From NCBI RefSeq assembly GCF_001038485.1, contig NZ_LDUE01000030.1, positions 1 to 64,000 of the forward strand: a stretch of DNA of 64,000 nt, given 5' to 3'. The position numbers were made by a program, and so were the translations under genes. This document shows positions 24,552-32,864 of the stretch, one piece after another. Numbering within the stretch: the stretch's first letter is position 1; each line of letters begins with the position of its first letter. The notes under the pieces are model-generated. The model saw nothing but the letters and a program-made list of their open reading frames with translations, ran no database searches and was not told where the DNA came from. The stretch is from Ornithinibacillus californiensis. GTDB lineage: Bacteria; Bacillota; Bacilli; Bacillales; Amphibacillaceae.

Positions 24552-26405
24552 ATGTGTGGTTTTGTTGGATTTGCAACTAATTCAGTTAATATAGATAAAT
24601 CAAAAGTAATACAAGATATGATGAATACAATTGGACATCGTGGGCCAGATAGCGATGGTCGCTTTGTTGATGATACCGTCACATTAGGATTTAGACGATT
24701 ACAGATTATTGATCTTACGCCTGATGCAAGTCAGCCTATGTTTAATGAAGATGATTCAATATCATTAATTTTTAACGGTGAAATTTATAATTACCAATCA
24801 TTGATGGATGATTTAAAAGAAAAGGGTCATGTGTTTAAAAGCCAAAGTGATACAGAAGTTATCATTCATGGGTATGAGGAGTATGGAGTAGACATCCTAC
24901 AAAAGCTTCGTGGTATGTTTGCATTTGCTTTATGGGATAAAAGAAATGAGTCACTATTTATTGCGCGTGACTTCTTTGGTATTAAACCGCTCTATTATAC
25001 ACAAAATACAACTGATAATTCTTTCCTTTTTGGATCTGAGATTAAATCATTTATGAAATTCCCAGGCTTCCAAAAGGAATTGAATAAAGAAGCGTTAAAA
25101 CCTTATCTAACGTTCCAGTATTCAGTTCTTGATGAAACATTCTTTAAAGGTGTATACAAGTTACGCCCAGGTCACTACATGATCTATAAGAATGGTGAAA
25201 TGGAAATCAACCAATATTGGGATATACCTTTTGAAACAGAGGAAAATTCGCTAGAGTACTACGTTCAACAAATTAAAGAAACGATGGAAGAGTCTGTTAA
25301 ATATCACCGTATAAGTGATGTAAAGGTAGGGTCTTTCCTCTCAGGTGGGGTAGACTCTAGTTACATTACAGCACTATTAAAGCCAGATAAGACGTTTTCC
25401 GTTGGATTTGAGGACTATGAAGGAATCTTTAATGAAACTAATATTGCGGCTGACCTTTCGAAGCAATTAAATATTGAAAACCATAAGAAAATTATCAGTG
25501 CAGATGAGTTTTTTGATGTAATTCCTACGGTTCAATACCATATGGATGAGCCACAGTCCAATCTATCATCGGTTCCATTATATTTCCTAGCAGAACTCGC
25601 TAGTAAGCATGCTACCGTGCTACTTTCTGGTGAGGGAGCGGATGAAATCTTTGGTGGGTATGCATGGTACGAAACGTCGAAAGAAATGCGCGCGTATGAA
25701 AAAGTACCATTTATCTTCCGTCGTATCATATCGAATATCGCGAAGAAACTCCCTGAAAACCGTATTTCAACCTTCTTGGTAAAAGGTGGTCAAAAGGTTG
25801 AAGAGAAGTTTATTGGACAAGCGAAAGTTTTTGAAGAGAAGGATGCACTAAAAGTTTTACGTGATGATTTTAAAGATGCACCTACACCAGAGGAAATCGT
25901 ACGTGAATCTTACGAAAGAGTTCCTAACAAGGATAATGTCACCAAGATGCAATATGTGGATATGAAGCATTGGTTGCCTGGAGATATCCTATTAAAAGCA
26001 GATAAAATGAGTTCCGCGCACTCCATTGAACTCCGAGTTCCTTTCTTGGACAAAGAGGTTATGGAGATGGCTGGAAAAATACCAGCACATTTAAAAGTAA
26101 ATGATATCGATACAAAGTATGTATTACGTAAAGCTGCAAACGAAGTACTGCCAGATGAGTGGGCAAATCGTCCTAAGGTAGGATTCCCAGTTCCATTCCG
26201 TGACTGGATCAAACAAGCGAAATATTATAATCAAATACGAGAAGTGTTTGAGTCTGATATTGCTAAGCAATTTTTCCATGTCGAAGAGCTTGTGAAATTC
26301 TTGGATGAACATTACCATGGACAAGCAAACCGAGCACGTTATATTTGGACAGTGTATGTATTTTTAGTTTGGTATAAGCGTTTCTTTGTGGATATGGAAA
26401 ACTAA
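24552..26405 (+). CDS. asnB: Asparagine synthase (glutamine-hydrolysing), first copy
   Basis: This 617-residue enzyme makes asparagine from aspartate, glutamine and ATP. The N-terminal class II glutaminase domain has catalytic Cys2 (MCGFVGF) and the GHRGPDSDGRF and NGEIYNY motifs. The C-terminal ATP-PPi synthetase domain has the PP-loop SGGVDSS (264-270) and LLSGEGADEIFGGY. Length matches the AsnO-type enzymes of Bacillus (about 614 residues). AGAGGAG lies upstream of the ATG. A second paralogue is at 42993. The next gene follows after 56 bases and a small hairpin, so they may or may not be co-transcribed. Confidence 0.95.
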   Translation: MCGFVGFATNSVNIDKSKVIQDMMNTIGHRGPDSDGRFVDDTVTLGFRRLQIIDLTPDASQPMFNEDDSISLIFNGEIYNYQSLMDDLKEKGHVFKSQSDTEVIIHGYEEYGVDILQKLRGMFAFALWDKRNESLFIARDFFGIKPLYYTQNTTDNSFLFGSEIKSFMKFPGFQKELNKEALKPYLTFQYSVLDETFFKGVYKLRPGHYMIYKNGEMEINQYWDIPFETEENSLEYYVQQIKETMEESVKYHRISDVKVGSFLSGGVDSSYITALLKPDKTFSVGFEDYEGIFNETNIAADLSKQLNIENHKKIISADEFFDVIPTVQYHMDEPQSNLSSVPLYFLAELASKHATVLLSGEGADEIFGGYAWYETSKEMRAYEKVPFIFRRIISNIAKKLPENRISTFLVKGGQKVEEKFIGQAKVFEEKDALKVLRDDFKDAPTPEEIVRESYERVPNKDNVTKMQYVDMKHWLPGDILLKADKMSSAHSIELRVPFLDKEVMEMAGKIPAHLKVNDIDTKYVLRKAANEVLPDEWANRPKVGFPVPFRDWIKQAKYYNQIREVFESDIAKQFFHVEELVKFLDEHYHGQANRARYIWTVYVFLVWYKRFFVDMEN

Positions 26406-26461
26406 ATTAGCACTATTACAAGGTTTTCCTTCCTAGGAAAACTAATAGGGAGTAGCTCACA

Positions 26462-27502
26462 ATGAAATTGATGTTACGAAACTCAATTCTCTTTTTTCTA
26501 ATATTCATTAGCATAATCCTAGTCACAATGAATGGTGATCGGATATATGCTTTTGTTTATGAGCTTTTTGAAGAGGATGAAGGGGTAATCACAATTGTGA
26601 GTGTGGATGCTGTTAATGGGTATCCAATCAAAAATACCAAATTCCAACTGATTGATGTGGAAAGGAATGAGATGATCGAAGAGCTAATTACGGGAAGTGA
26701 TGGTGTCGCACAGTCGCAAAAGCTTCCCCAGAATAAGAGCTACCAAATTGTCCAAACCGAAATCCAAAAGCCATATCAATTAAATGAGGAGCATAATTCG
26801 TTAGAGTTGGTAGCTGAACGGAATTATATAACGATTGAGAGTAGCGTTCATCCTGCGATTACTACCTATAAACGCACGGACAATCAGGAGATCGTTGCAA
26901 CAGAGATGAAATTGCCTGTTGAGGTAGTGCTACAAGAACCTGAATTACCGAATGGTTGTGAAGTCACAGCACTTACAGCCGTTCTAAAATTTTATGGATA
27001 CAAAGTAGAAAAAACAGCGCTCGCAGACAAGTATCTACCCAAAGTACCTTTTGAAGTGAAGAATGGCAATCTGTACGGGGCAGATCCTTACCAAGCATAT
27101 GCTGGCGAGCCAAGGAGTAAAAATCAAGGATTCTTTAGCTACGTCCCGCCGATAATGGAGACGGTAAAAAGCTACTTTGAATCCATGGATGGCCATCATC
27201 AGTCAAAAGATTTAACAGGGAATAGTCCGGAACAATTATTACAATATGTTCGAGAAGGAATACCAGTGATTGTTTGGACAACGATTAATCAAAAAGAACC
27301 GATGTTTAATTACTCCTGGTATGTTGCTGATACAGATAAATCCATTGACGTAATACGTAATTCTCATACGGTCGTACTCACTGGATTTAGCGAAGATAAT
27401 GTTTATGTTATGGACCCTTTAAAAGGGAACGTAGCGTATCCAAAGGAAAGATTTTTTGATATATATGAGAAAGCCGGTAGCCATGCAATGGTTGTCCATT
27501 AG
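26462..27502 (+). CDS. Membrane-anchored C39-like peptidase (YvpB-type)
   Basis: This 346-residue protein has an N-terminal hydrophobic anchor (FFLIFISIILVTMNG), then a beta-rich segment (about 40-115) that resembles a prealbumin-like/Cna-B repeat (ITIVSVDAVNGYPIKNTKFQLID). The C-terminal C39-like papain-fold domain carries the catalytic Cys166 in ELPNGCEVTALT and His302 in RNSHTVVLTGF. Similar Bacillus YvpB-type proteins are extracytoplasmic; substrates are unknown. AGGGAG lies upstream. It ends in a strong terminator. The beta domain before the peptidase may position it on the cell wall or on a partner (inference). Confidence 0.85.
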   Translation: MKLMLRNSILFFLIFISIILVTMNGDRIYAFVYELFEEDEGVITIVSVDAVNGYPIKNTKFQLIDVERNEMIEELITGSDGVAQSQKLPQNKSYQIVQTEIQKPYQLNEEHNSLELVAERNYITIESSVHPAITTYKRTDNQEIVATEMKLPVEVVLQEPELPNGCEVTALTAVLKFYGYKVEKTALADKYLPKVPFEVKNGNLYGADPYQAYAGEPRSKNQGFFSYVPPIMETVKSYFESMDGHHQSKDLTGNSPEQLLQYVREGIPVIVWTTINQKEPMFNYSWYVADTDKSIDVIRNSHTVVLTGFSEDNVYVMDPLKGNVAYPKERFFDIYEKAGSHAMVVH

Positions 27503-27506
27503 CAAA

Positions 27507-27542
27507 AAACCCATGAACAATGAAGATTGTTTATGGGTTTTT
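27507..27542 (+). terminator. Intrinsic terminator of the C39-like gene
   Basis: A 15-bp stem AAACCCATGAACAAT with its near-complement, followed by TTTTTG. Confidence 0.85.
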
Positions 27543-27557
27543 GTTATCTTAAGAAAC

Positions 27558-27587
27558 AAAAAAAGACTCAACTACTTGAGTCTTTTT
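27558..27587. terminator. Bidirectional terminator
   Basis: A 12-bp stem AAAAAGACTCAA/TTGAGTCTTTTT just past the stop of the leftward membrane gene at 27595; it works on the minus strand and may back up the plus-strand terminator. Confidence 0.8.
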
Positions 27588-27594
27588 CTAATCA

Positions 27595-27909
27595 TTATTC
27601 AGCTACTACACCGTTAGAAACATTGTCCTGCTTAGCAGCACCGATCATTAGGAAGATTGCAGAAAGAATGTGCATGATCCAACCTACGAAAGGAATCCAA
27701 GCGATACATGAAGTTACGATACCAAGGATGCTTCCAACTGTAGAACCACCGTCTTTTTTAGTAAGTACTAAAGTAACGATATGAAGTGCTAACATGATTA
27801 ATAGTGGAGTCCATAGTAATCCAACGATAATGGATGCACCAAGTACGGGGATTGCTAATAATGCTTCTAAAGCACCAGTTACCCATTTCATAATACGAGA
27901 TGTTGACAT
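27595..27909 (-). CDS. Small membrane protein of unknown function
   Basis: Read from the ATG at 27909 the product has 104 residues with three hydrophobic segments (LEALLAIPVLGASIIVGLLW, LLIMLALHIVTLVL, ILGIVTSCIAWIPFVGWIMH) and a short C-terminal soluble tail. GGAGGTG sits seven bases before this ATG; an upstream in-frame extension would begin in the promoter region. No family recognised with confidence; such proteins resemble small DUF4870-type or phage-like membrane proteins. Monocistronic with its own terminator. Confidence 0.75.
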   Translation of the reverse strand: MSTSRIMKWVTGALEALLAIPVLGASIIVGLLWTPLLIMLALHIVTLVLTKKDGGSTVGSILGIVTSCIAWIPFVGWIMHILSAIFLMIGAAKQDNVSNGVVAE

Positions 27910-28136
27910 GAATTTCACCTCCAAATTTTGTTTTTTGTTATAATCACAAAAATTATTATTGCATAGAAATGATATCACAACTTTAGACCTATGTCGACAA
28001 GATTTTGACAAATTATGCTAAGATTCTACAAATTTTGGTATAGCAGGTTCTAATGACCATGTGATATCTACTTATAAATAATAGTAGACACGAATACTTA
28101 TATAGTAGTCCACCTTAAATGGAAGAAGGTAACGAT

Positions 28137-28634
28137 ATGAGACGGAATAATCGTAAAGGCTTACTGTTTTTTCTTCTTTTAAGTGTTGTTATAGCTCTAC
28201 TGTTTTGGTTTATCTACTCGTTTTTCATCAATAGCTCATCCAATCAAGCGGAGGCAGCAGTGGAAGAATTTTATCTATATGAACAGGCTGGTGCATTTTC
28301 GGACTCTTGGGAAATGTTTCACCCATATATGAAGGAGAGGTTTGAAAAAGGTCATTATTTACAGGATCGGGCCCATGTTTTTCTGAATCATTTTGGTGTT
28401 AATACGTTTACGTTTTCTCTGGAAGACGCGGAATTGCTCCGAAATTGGCAAATTGAAGAGGATTCAGAACCAATAGAAGAAGTGTATAAAGTAGAGGTCA
28501 CGCAATATTATGAAGGGAAATATGGCAACTTTGCACTTGTTCAAGAAGTTTATGCTACTAGTCTAGATGGGGAGTGGACAGTGCTTTGGGATTATAAAAA
28601 GTCAGAAACTACCTTAGAACCAGATGAAAATTAG
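28137..28634 (+). CDS. Membrane-anchored NTF2-like protein
   Basis: This 165-residue protein has a basic N-terminus and one membrane segment (GLLFFLLLSVVIALLFWFIYSFF), then a compact extracytoplasmic domain (about 40-160) of the NTF2-like/SnoaL type (VEEFYLYEQAGAFSDSWEMFHPYMK...). I start at ATG 28137, which AAGAAGG precedes by seven bases. The domain's ligand is unknown. It is not tightly linked to neighbours. Confidence 0.65.
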   Translation: MRRNNRKGLLFFLLLSVVIALLFWFIYSFFINSSSNQAEAAVEEFYLYEQAGAFSDSWEMFHPYMKERFEKGHYLQDRAHVFLNHFGVNTFTFSLEDAELLRNWQIEEDSEPIEEVYKVEVTQYYEGKYGNFALVQEVYATSLDGEWTVLWDYKKSETTLEPDEN

Positions 28635-28726
28635 GTATTCTTCACCTTAAAAAACAACTCACATTCTCGTATGATAGTAAAAAGAACTAGTCCATAGCGT
28701 ATATTTTCTTAAAAGGAGGAAGAAGG

Positions 28727-29587
28727 ATGAGTCAGAAGATTGCAGTCTTGATTCTTCATGGTGCAGGAACTCCTGAGAAAAATTTTGCAGATAAATTAAT
28801 TGAACGGATAACAGAAGGTTTTGCTAAGAAACTGACAAACCGAAATGCAGAAAAGGAAATCGTATTCGAACCCGTCTACTGGTCTAGTGTCTTTGCACCT
28901 GAACAAGTAAAACTATGGGAACAGCTTCAGGATTATCGGGATTTAAATTATGGTAGACTCAGGCGTTTCGTTTTAGAATTCCTTGCTGATGCAGTAGCCT
29001 ATCAACCGACTAGACTAGGAAATCAAAATTATGATAAAGTCCATGCTCTCGTAGCTAAATCCATGCAGCGCTTGCGAGATAGAGCGGGACATCAAGCGCC
29101 TTTATGTGTGATTAGCCATAGCCTTGGTTCCATTATTGCTAGTAATTATTTCTATGACCTGCAGTTTAAAAAGGAAAATATCGGCATGGAAACAAAGGGC
29201 TGTACCAATTCAAACGCCCTGGAACAATGTCAGACACTTACCCTTTTTTATACACTGGGCAGTCCAATGGCCATGTGGTCTCTTCGTTATATAGATTTTG
29301 GTTCTCCTATCACAGTCCCTTCCCCGACAGTTAAAGAATTTTACCCGCACTTAAAAGGAGAATGGATAAATTTTTACGATAAAGATGATATCCTAGCTTT
29401 CCCTTTAAAAGGTATTAACGAAGCTTACAAACAAGCTGTTACGAAGGATATACAAGTAAATGCTGGTGGGATATTTACGAGTTGGAATCCTCTATCTCAT
29501 TTGAAGTATGATACAGATAAGGAAGTCATCAAGCCAATTGTAGACGGTCTTGTACGGACATGGAAGCGGATAAATGAGGTTAAGTAA
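28727..29587 (+). CDS. Alpha/beta hydrolase (esterase/lipase-like)
   Basis: This 286-residue cytoplasmic protein begins AVLILHGAGTPEKNF, the oxyanion-loop HGAG, and has the nucleophile elbow SHSLGS with Ser132 (VISHSLGSIIASNYF). A late His in SHLKYDTDKEV may complete the triad. The insert between (RFVLEFLADAVAYQPTR and MQRLRDRAGHQAP) is helix-rich. No signal peptide. Substrate unknown. AAAGGAGGAAG precedes the ATG. It runs towards the antiporter gene, 108 bases downstream, with no clear terminator between them. Confidence 0.8.
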   Translation: MSQKIAVLILHGAGTPEKNFADKLIERITEGFAKKLTNRNAEKEIVFEPVYWSSVFAPEQVKLWEQLQDYRDLNYGRLRRFVLEFLADAVAYQPTRLGNQNYDKVHALVAKSMQRLRDRAGHQAPLCVISHSLGSIIASNYFYDLQFKKENIGMETKGCTNSNALEQCQTLTLFYTLGSPMAMWSLRYIDFGSPITVPSPTVKEFYPHLKGEWINFYDKDDILAFPLKGINEAYKQAVTKDIQVNAGGIFTSWNPLSHLKYDTDKEVIKPIVDGLVRTWKRINEVK

Positions 29588-29695
29588 TTTAATACTAGTG
29601 ATTCCTACAATAAAAAGGTATTTTTTTCAAAAAAGTTCCATACATAAATAGTAGGAGGGATAAGTTGTAAGTTAATAAAAAGGAGGAGTTTATGT

Positions 29696-31255
29696 ATGGA
29701 ATTTGGAATTCTATCACTCTTACCTCCAATTCTTGCAATTGTACTAGCACTAGTTACACGAAATGTCATTCCAGCATTGTTCGCAGGAGTATGGATTGGG
29801 GCAACGATGGTTCACGATTGGAATCCTTTGTTAGGTATGTATGCAAGTTTTAGTGAGTTTATCCTACCTAATCTCGGGGATCCGTGGAGTGCTACTGTAT
29901 TACTTTATTGTGGATTATTCGGTGTATTAGTAGCATTTTTACAACGGACTGGTGGTGCACGAGCAATTGCGCATTCGATCTCTAGCCGAGTGAAATCTGA
30001 TCGTGGTGCACAAGGTTCGACCATGTTATTCGGTATTATTATTTTCTTCGAGGATTATTTCAATGCATTAACGGTTGGTAGTGTGATGCGCTCTGTAACA
30101 GATAAGATGCGAGTATCTCGTGAAAAGTTAGCTTATATCGTGGATTCTACTTCCGCACCGTTATGTTTGTTAGCACCAGTATCAACATGGGTCGTTTTTG
30201 TTATGGGTTTGATCGGAGCGCAATTTGTAGAGTTAGGTATAACTGGTTCTGAGTATGTGACGTATTTAGCTACGATACCATTTAACTTTTATTCTATTTT
30301 AGCATTATTGTTAGTTGCTATCGTCATTTGGAAAAGATGGGACTTCGGTCCAATGGCACAGGCGGAATATCGAGCAAGAACTACTGGTAAACTATTGCGA
30401 GATGGAGCAGAACCACCTTCTGATGATGCAATGCTAGAAGCGGAAAATCTTCAAACGGACGTGGTACCGAAGAAACGAAACTTTCTAGTACCAATTGGGG
30501 TCCTTCTTGGTATGATTCCACCTATGTTTCTATGGACAGGAGGATTTCCTGAAAATAATTTGGTTACGGCAGTTGGAGAGGCAGATGGTGGATTATCCAT
30601 TCTAATGGCAGCCTTTACCGCAATAATCGTGGCCATCCTTATGGGTATGCAACAAAAGTTATTTCGTTTCAAGGAAGCCATGCAACTGATCGTAAATGGT
30701 TTTAAAAGCATGATGTTAGTATATATAATCTTAACATTAGCTTGGTCGATTGGTAGTGTAACACAAGCCCTTGGAACAGCAGACTTTATTGTTGGCTTGG
30801 CAGAGCAATCCGTATCACCTGCTGTCATTCCGGTATTGTTATTCCTAGTAGCTTGCGTGGTTGCCTATACGACAGGTACTTCTTATGGCACGTTTGCTAT
30901 CATGGTTCCAATTGCTATGCCTTTAGCTCATGCTATGGATGAAATTTCTATGTTTTTAGCAATTGCAGCAGTACTGAGTGGGGGAATATTTGGAGACCAC
31001 TGTTCACCGATATCGGATACAACGATATTGTCTTCAGCTGGAAGTGCAAGTGATCATATTGATCATGTAAATACGCAAATGCCATTTGCTATAACAGCTG
31101 GGATAAGTGGGTTAGTTTCATTCTTGATAGCTGGAATAACAGGTTCAGCTATTATCTCCCTCATTGCCGGAATTATCTTATTGGTAGCTCTAGCCTTCCT
31201 ATTTAATAAAAAATGGGGGAAAGAAATACCTGCAGAATTTCGAACGGTTCCGTAA
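29696..31255 (+). CDS. NhaC-family Na+/H+ antiporter (or related organic anion exchanger)
   Basis: This 519-residue protein has twelve or so membrane segments and the NhaC-family motifs: LFAGVWIGAT near residue 28, FFEDYFNALTVGS and GGIFGDHCSPISDTTILSSAGS near 430, with acidic residues that suit ion exchange. The family includes Na+/H+ and malate/lactate-type exchangers, so sodium is inferred by family. AAGGAGGAG lies upstream of the ATG. It ends at a strong terminator. It fits sodium and pH homeostasis in a salt-tolerant Bacillus. Confidence 0.85.
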   Translation: MEFGILSLLPPILAIVLALVTRNVIPALFAGVWIGATMVHDWNPLLGMYASFSEFILPNLGDPWSATVLLYCGLFGVLVAFLQRTGGARAIAHSISSRVKSDRGAQGSTMLFGIIIFFEDYFNALTVGSVMRSVTDKMRVSREKLAYIVDSTSAPLCLLAPVSTWVVFVMGLIGAQFVELGITGSEYVTYLATIPFNFYSILALLLVAIVIWKRWDFGPMAQAEYRARTTGKLLRDGAEPPSDDAMLEAENLQTDVVPKKRNFLVPIGVLLGMIPPMFLWTGGFPENNLVTAVGEADGGLSILMAAFTAIIVAILMGMQQKLFRFKEAMQLIVNGFKSMMLVYIILTLAWSIGSVTQALGTADFIVGLAEQSVSPAVIPVLLFLVACVVAYTTGTSYGTFAIMVPIAMPLAHAMDEISMFLAIAAVLSGGIFGDHCSPISDTTILSSAGSASDHIDHVNTQMPFAITAGISGLVSFLIAGITGSAIISLIAGIILLVALAFLFNKKWGKEIPAEFRTVP

Positions 31256-31306
31256 GAAAAGAGTAATTTAGAGGAAAATTTTCCTGGAGAATCTATAATT
31301 TAGCGG

Positions 31307-31335
31307 AAAGGAGACGAAAATAGTCTCCTTTTTTT
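31307..31335 (+). terminator. Intrinsic terminator of the antiporter gene
   Basis: A stem AAAGGAGAC/GTCTCCTTT followed by seven Ts. An AGGAAAATTTTCCT palindrome lies just before it. Confidence 0.85.
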
Positions 31336-31483
31336 GTATAATTTATGAATCATATACCTACGTATACATTACATTTTTACCAGAATATGCTAAGCTATTT
31401 CTAATAGATTACTAGATTTACACACTAGTCCAGTAAAACGGTCCCCACCAACTATTTTTAAAAATTAATGGAGGAATGTATAA

Positions 31484-32815
31484 ATGGGTCATGATTTTTT
31501 AAATCAAAAGGCCAGCCAGAAAATTGAAGGTAATCACCCTTTGTATCACTTTAAACGAAAAGTTTGGAATACCCATATTGATCGGTATCCTGCTGCTATT
31601 TTTGAATGCAAAAGTGAAGAAGATGTAATAGATGCAGTCTGTTATGCAAAAAAACATGGGTTAAAGATTACGGTACGTGGTGGTGGATTTCATCCGGCAG
31701 GGAAGTCTGTTATGGATGACGCAGTACTCATTGATTTGTCTAATATGAATGCGATTCAAGTGGACGAGGTTAGTAAAATAGCAACCGTTGAAGCAGGTGC
31801 CAGAACATTTGAGGTAGATGCAATAACCCAGGAGTATGGATTAGCGATTCCTCTCGGGATGAATTCCAATATTGGGGTTTCCGGTCTTGCACTGGGCGGT
31901 GGCCTAGGCTATTTAAGAGGTAAATATGGATTAACAAGTGATCATATTGTTGGTGTACATCTTGTTACAGGAGATGGGCAGTTAATCTACGTGAATCGAA
32001 TAGAGCGTCCAGAATTGTTTTGGGCAATTCGAGGAGCTGGAGCCAACTATGGTGTTGTAACGAAGTTTGAATTTAAGCTAGTACCTGTTGGGCAACTTAT
32101 TCTCGGTTTAGATGTTGTTTATGATTATAGTGATTTCAAACAGATAATGGAAAAAGCAGAAGCATATCGTCAAAAAGCGATAGATGATATATCCTTTAAT
32201 ATAATATTAACAAAATCGAATACAGGCTTTAAATCTGTCCGAGTAATCGGTATGTACATAGGGGAGTTGAATTTACAGACTGAAACAGAAATCATACAGC
32301 CATTATTGGAATTAGCCCCATCCGTCACGGATTATTCTGAGATGATGCCATATGTTGATATGCAGAAAAAATTTGATTGTTTTATCCAAGATGGTTTCGC
32401 CATTGAAGGAATTTCGTTGTTTTTTAATGAGTTACATCCAGATGTTATCGAGATTCTAATGGATGAAGTGGATAGAAGTGAATTCCCTGTATCTTATCAT
32501 TTCGTTGAGATACATGGTAAAATGAATCGGATTTCGAAGTTTGAGACAGCTTTTCATATACGTGACGCTAGTTACCTTCTCGTAGTAGAAGCAGAGGTAG
32601 GAAGTCATCCTGATTTAACAGAACAATGGATCTATCAATTGTATGAAAAATTGCTTCCATATTCTTATAATCAAGTATCCTATTTAAATAGTTCAACAAT
32701 AGATGAAGGGGTAATTCAAAATTCATACCGATGCATCCATGGGCGTCTAGTGGCACTAAAAAAAGAATACGATTCCGAAAATCTATTCTGTTCGGAAAAT
32801 AAATTAATAGACTAA
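31484..32815 (+). CDS. FAD-binding oxidoreductase (berberine-bridge-like)
   Basis: This 443-residue protein has the PCMH-type FAD domain: KSEEDVIDAVCYAKKHGL, VRGGGFHPAGKSV (64-76), GLALGGGLGYLRGKYGLTSDHIVG and the C-terminal berberine-bridge tail ending YDSENLFCSENKLID. The residues that covalently hold FAD in plant enzymes appear changed: the 8-alpha-histidyl position is Phe69, with His70 shifted by one, and the 6-S-cysteinyl position is Ser152. It is therefore likely a non-covalent or mono-linked flavoprotein. Substrate unknown; relatives oxidise sugars or alcohols. GGAGGAATG precedes the ATG. Confidence 0.85.
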   Translation: MGHDFLNQKASQKIEGNHPLYHFKRKVWNTHIDRYPAAIFECKSEEDVIDAVCYAKKHGLKITVRGGGFHPAGKSVMDDAVLIDLSNMNAIQVDEVSKIATVEAGARTFEVDAITQEYGLAIPLGMNSNIGVSGLALGGGLGYLRGKYGLTSDHIVGVHLVTGDGQLIYVNRIERPELFWAIRGAGANYGVVTKFEFKLVPVGQLILGLDVVYDYSDFKQIMEKAEAYRQKAIDDISFNIILTKSNTGFKSVRVIGMYIGELNLQTETEIIQPLLELAPSVTDYSEMMPYVDMQKKFDCFIQDGFAIEGISLFFNELHPDVIEILMDEVDRSEFPVSYHFVEIHGKMNRISKFETAFHIRDASYLLVVEAEVGSHPDLTEQWIYQLYEKLLPYSYNQVSYLNSSTIDEGVIQNSYRCIHGRLVALKKEYDSENLFCSENKLID

Positions 32816-32818
32816 TAT

Positions 32819-32864
32819 AATAGACGCCTCCTAATGTTTTATCTTTTGGAGACGTCTATTTTTT
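32819..32864. terminator. Bidirectional terminator
   Basis: AATAGACG-CTCC pairs with GGAG-CGTCTATT (one mismatch) between convergent stops, followed by TTTTTT on the plus strand. The 3' flank overlaps the stop of the leftward LuxR-type gene. Confidence 0.75.
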
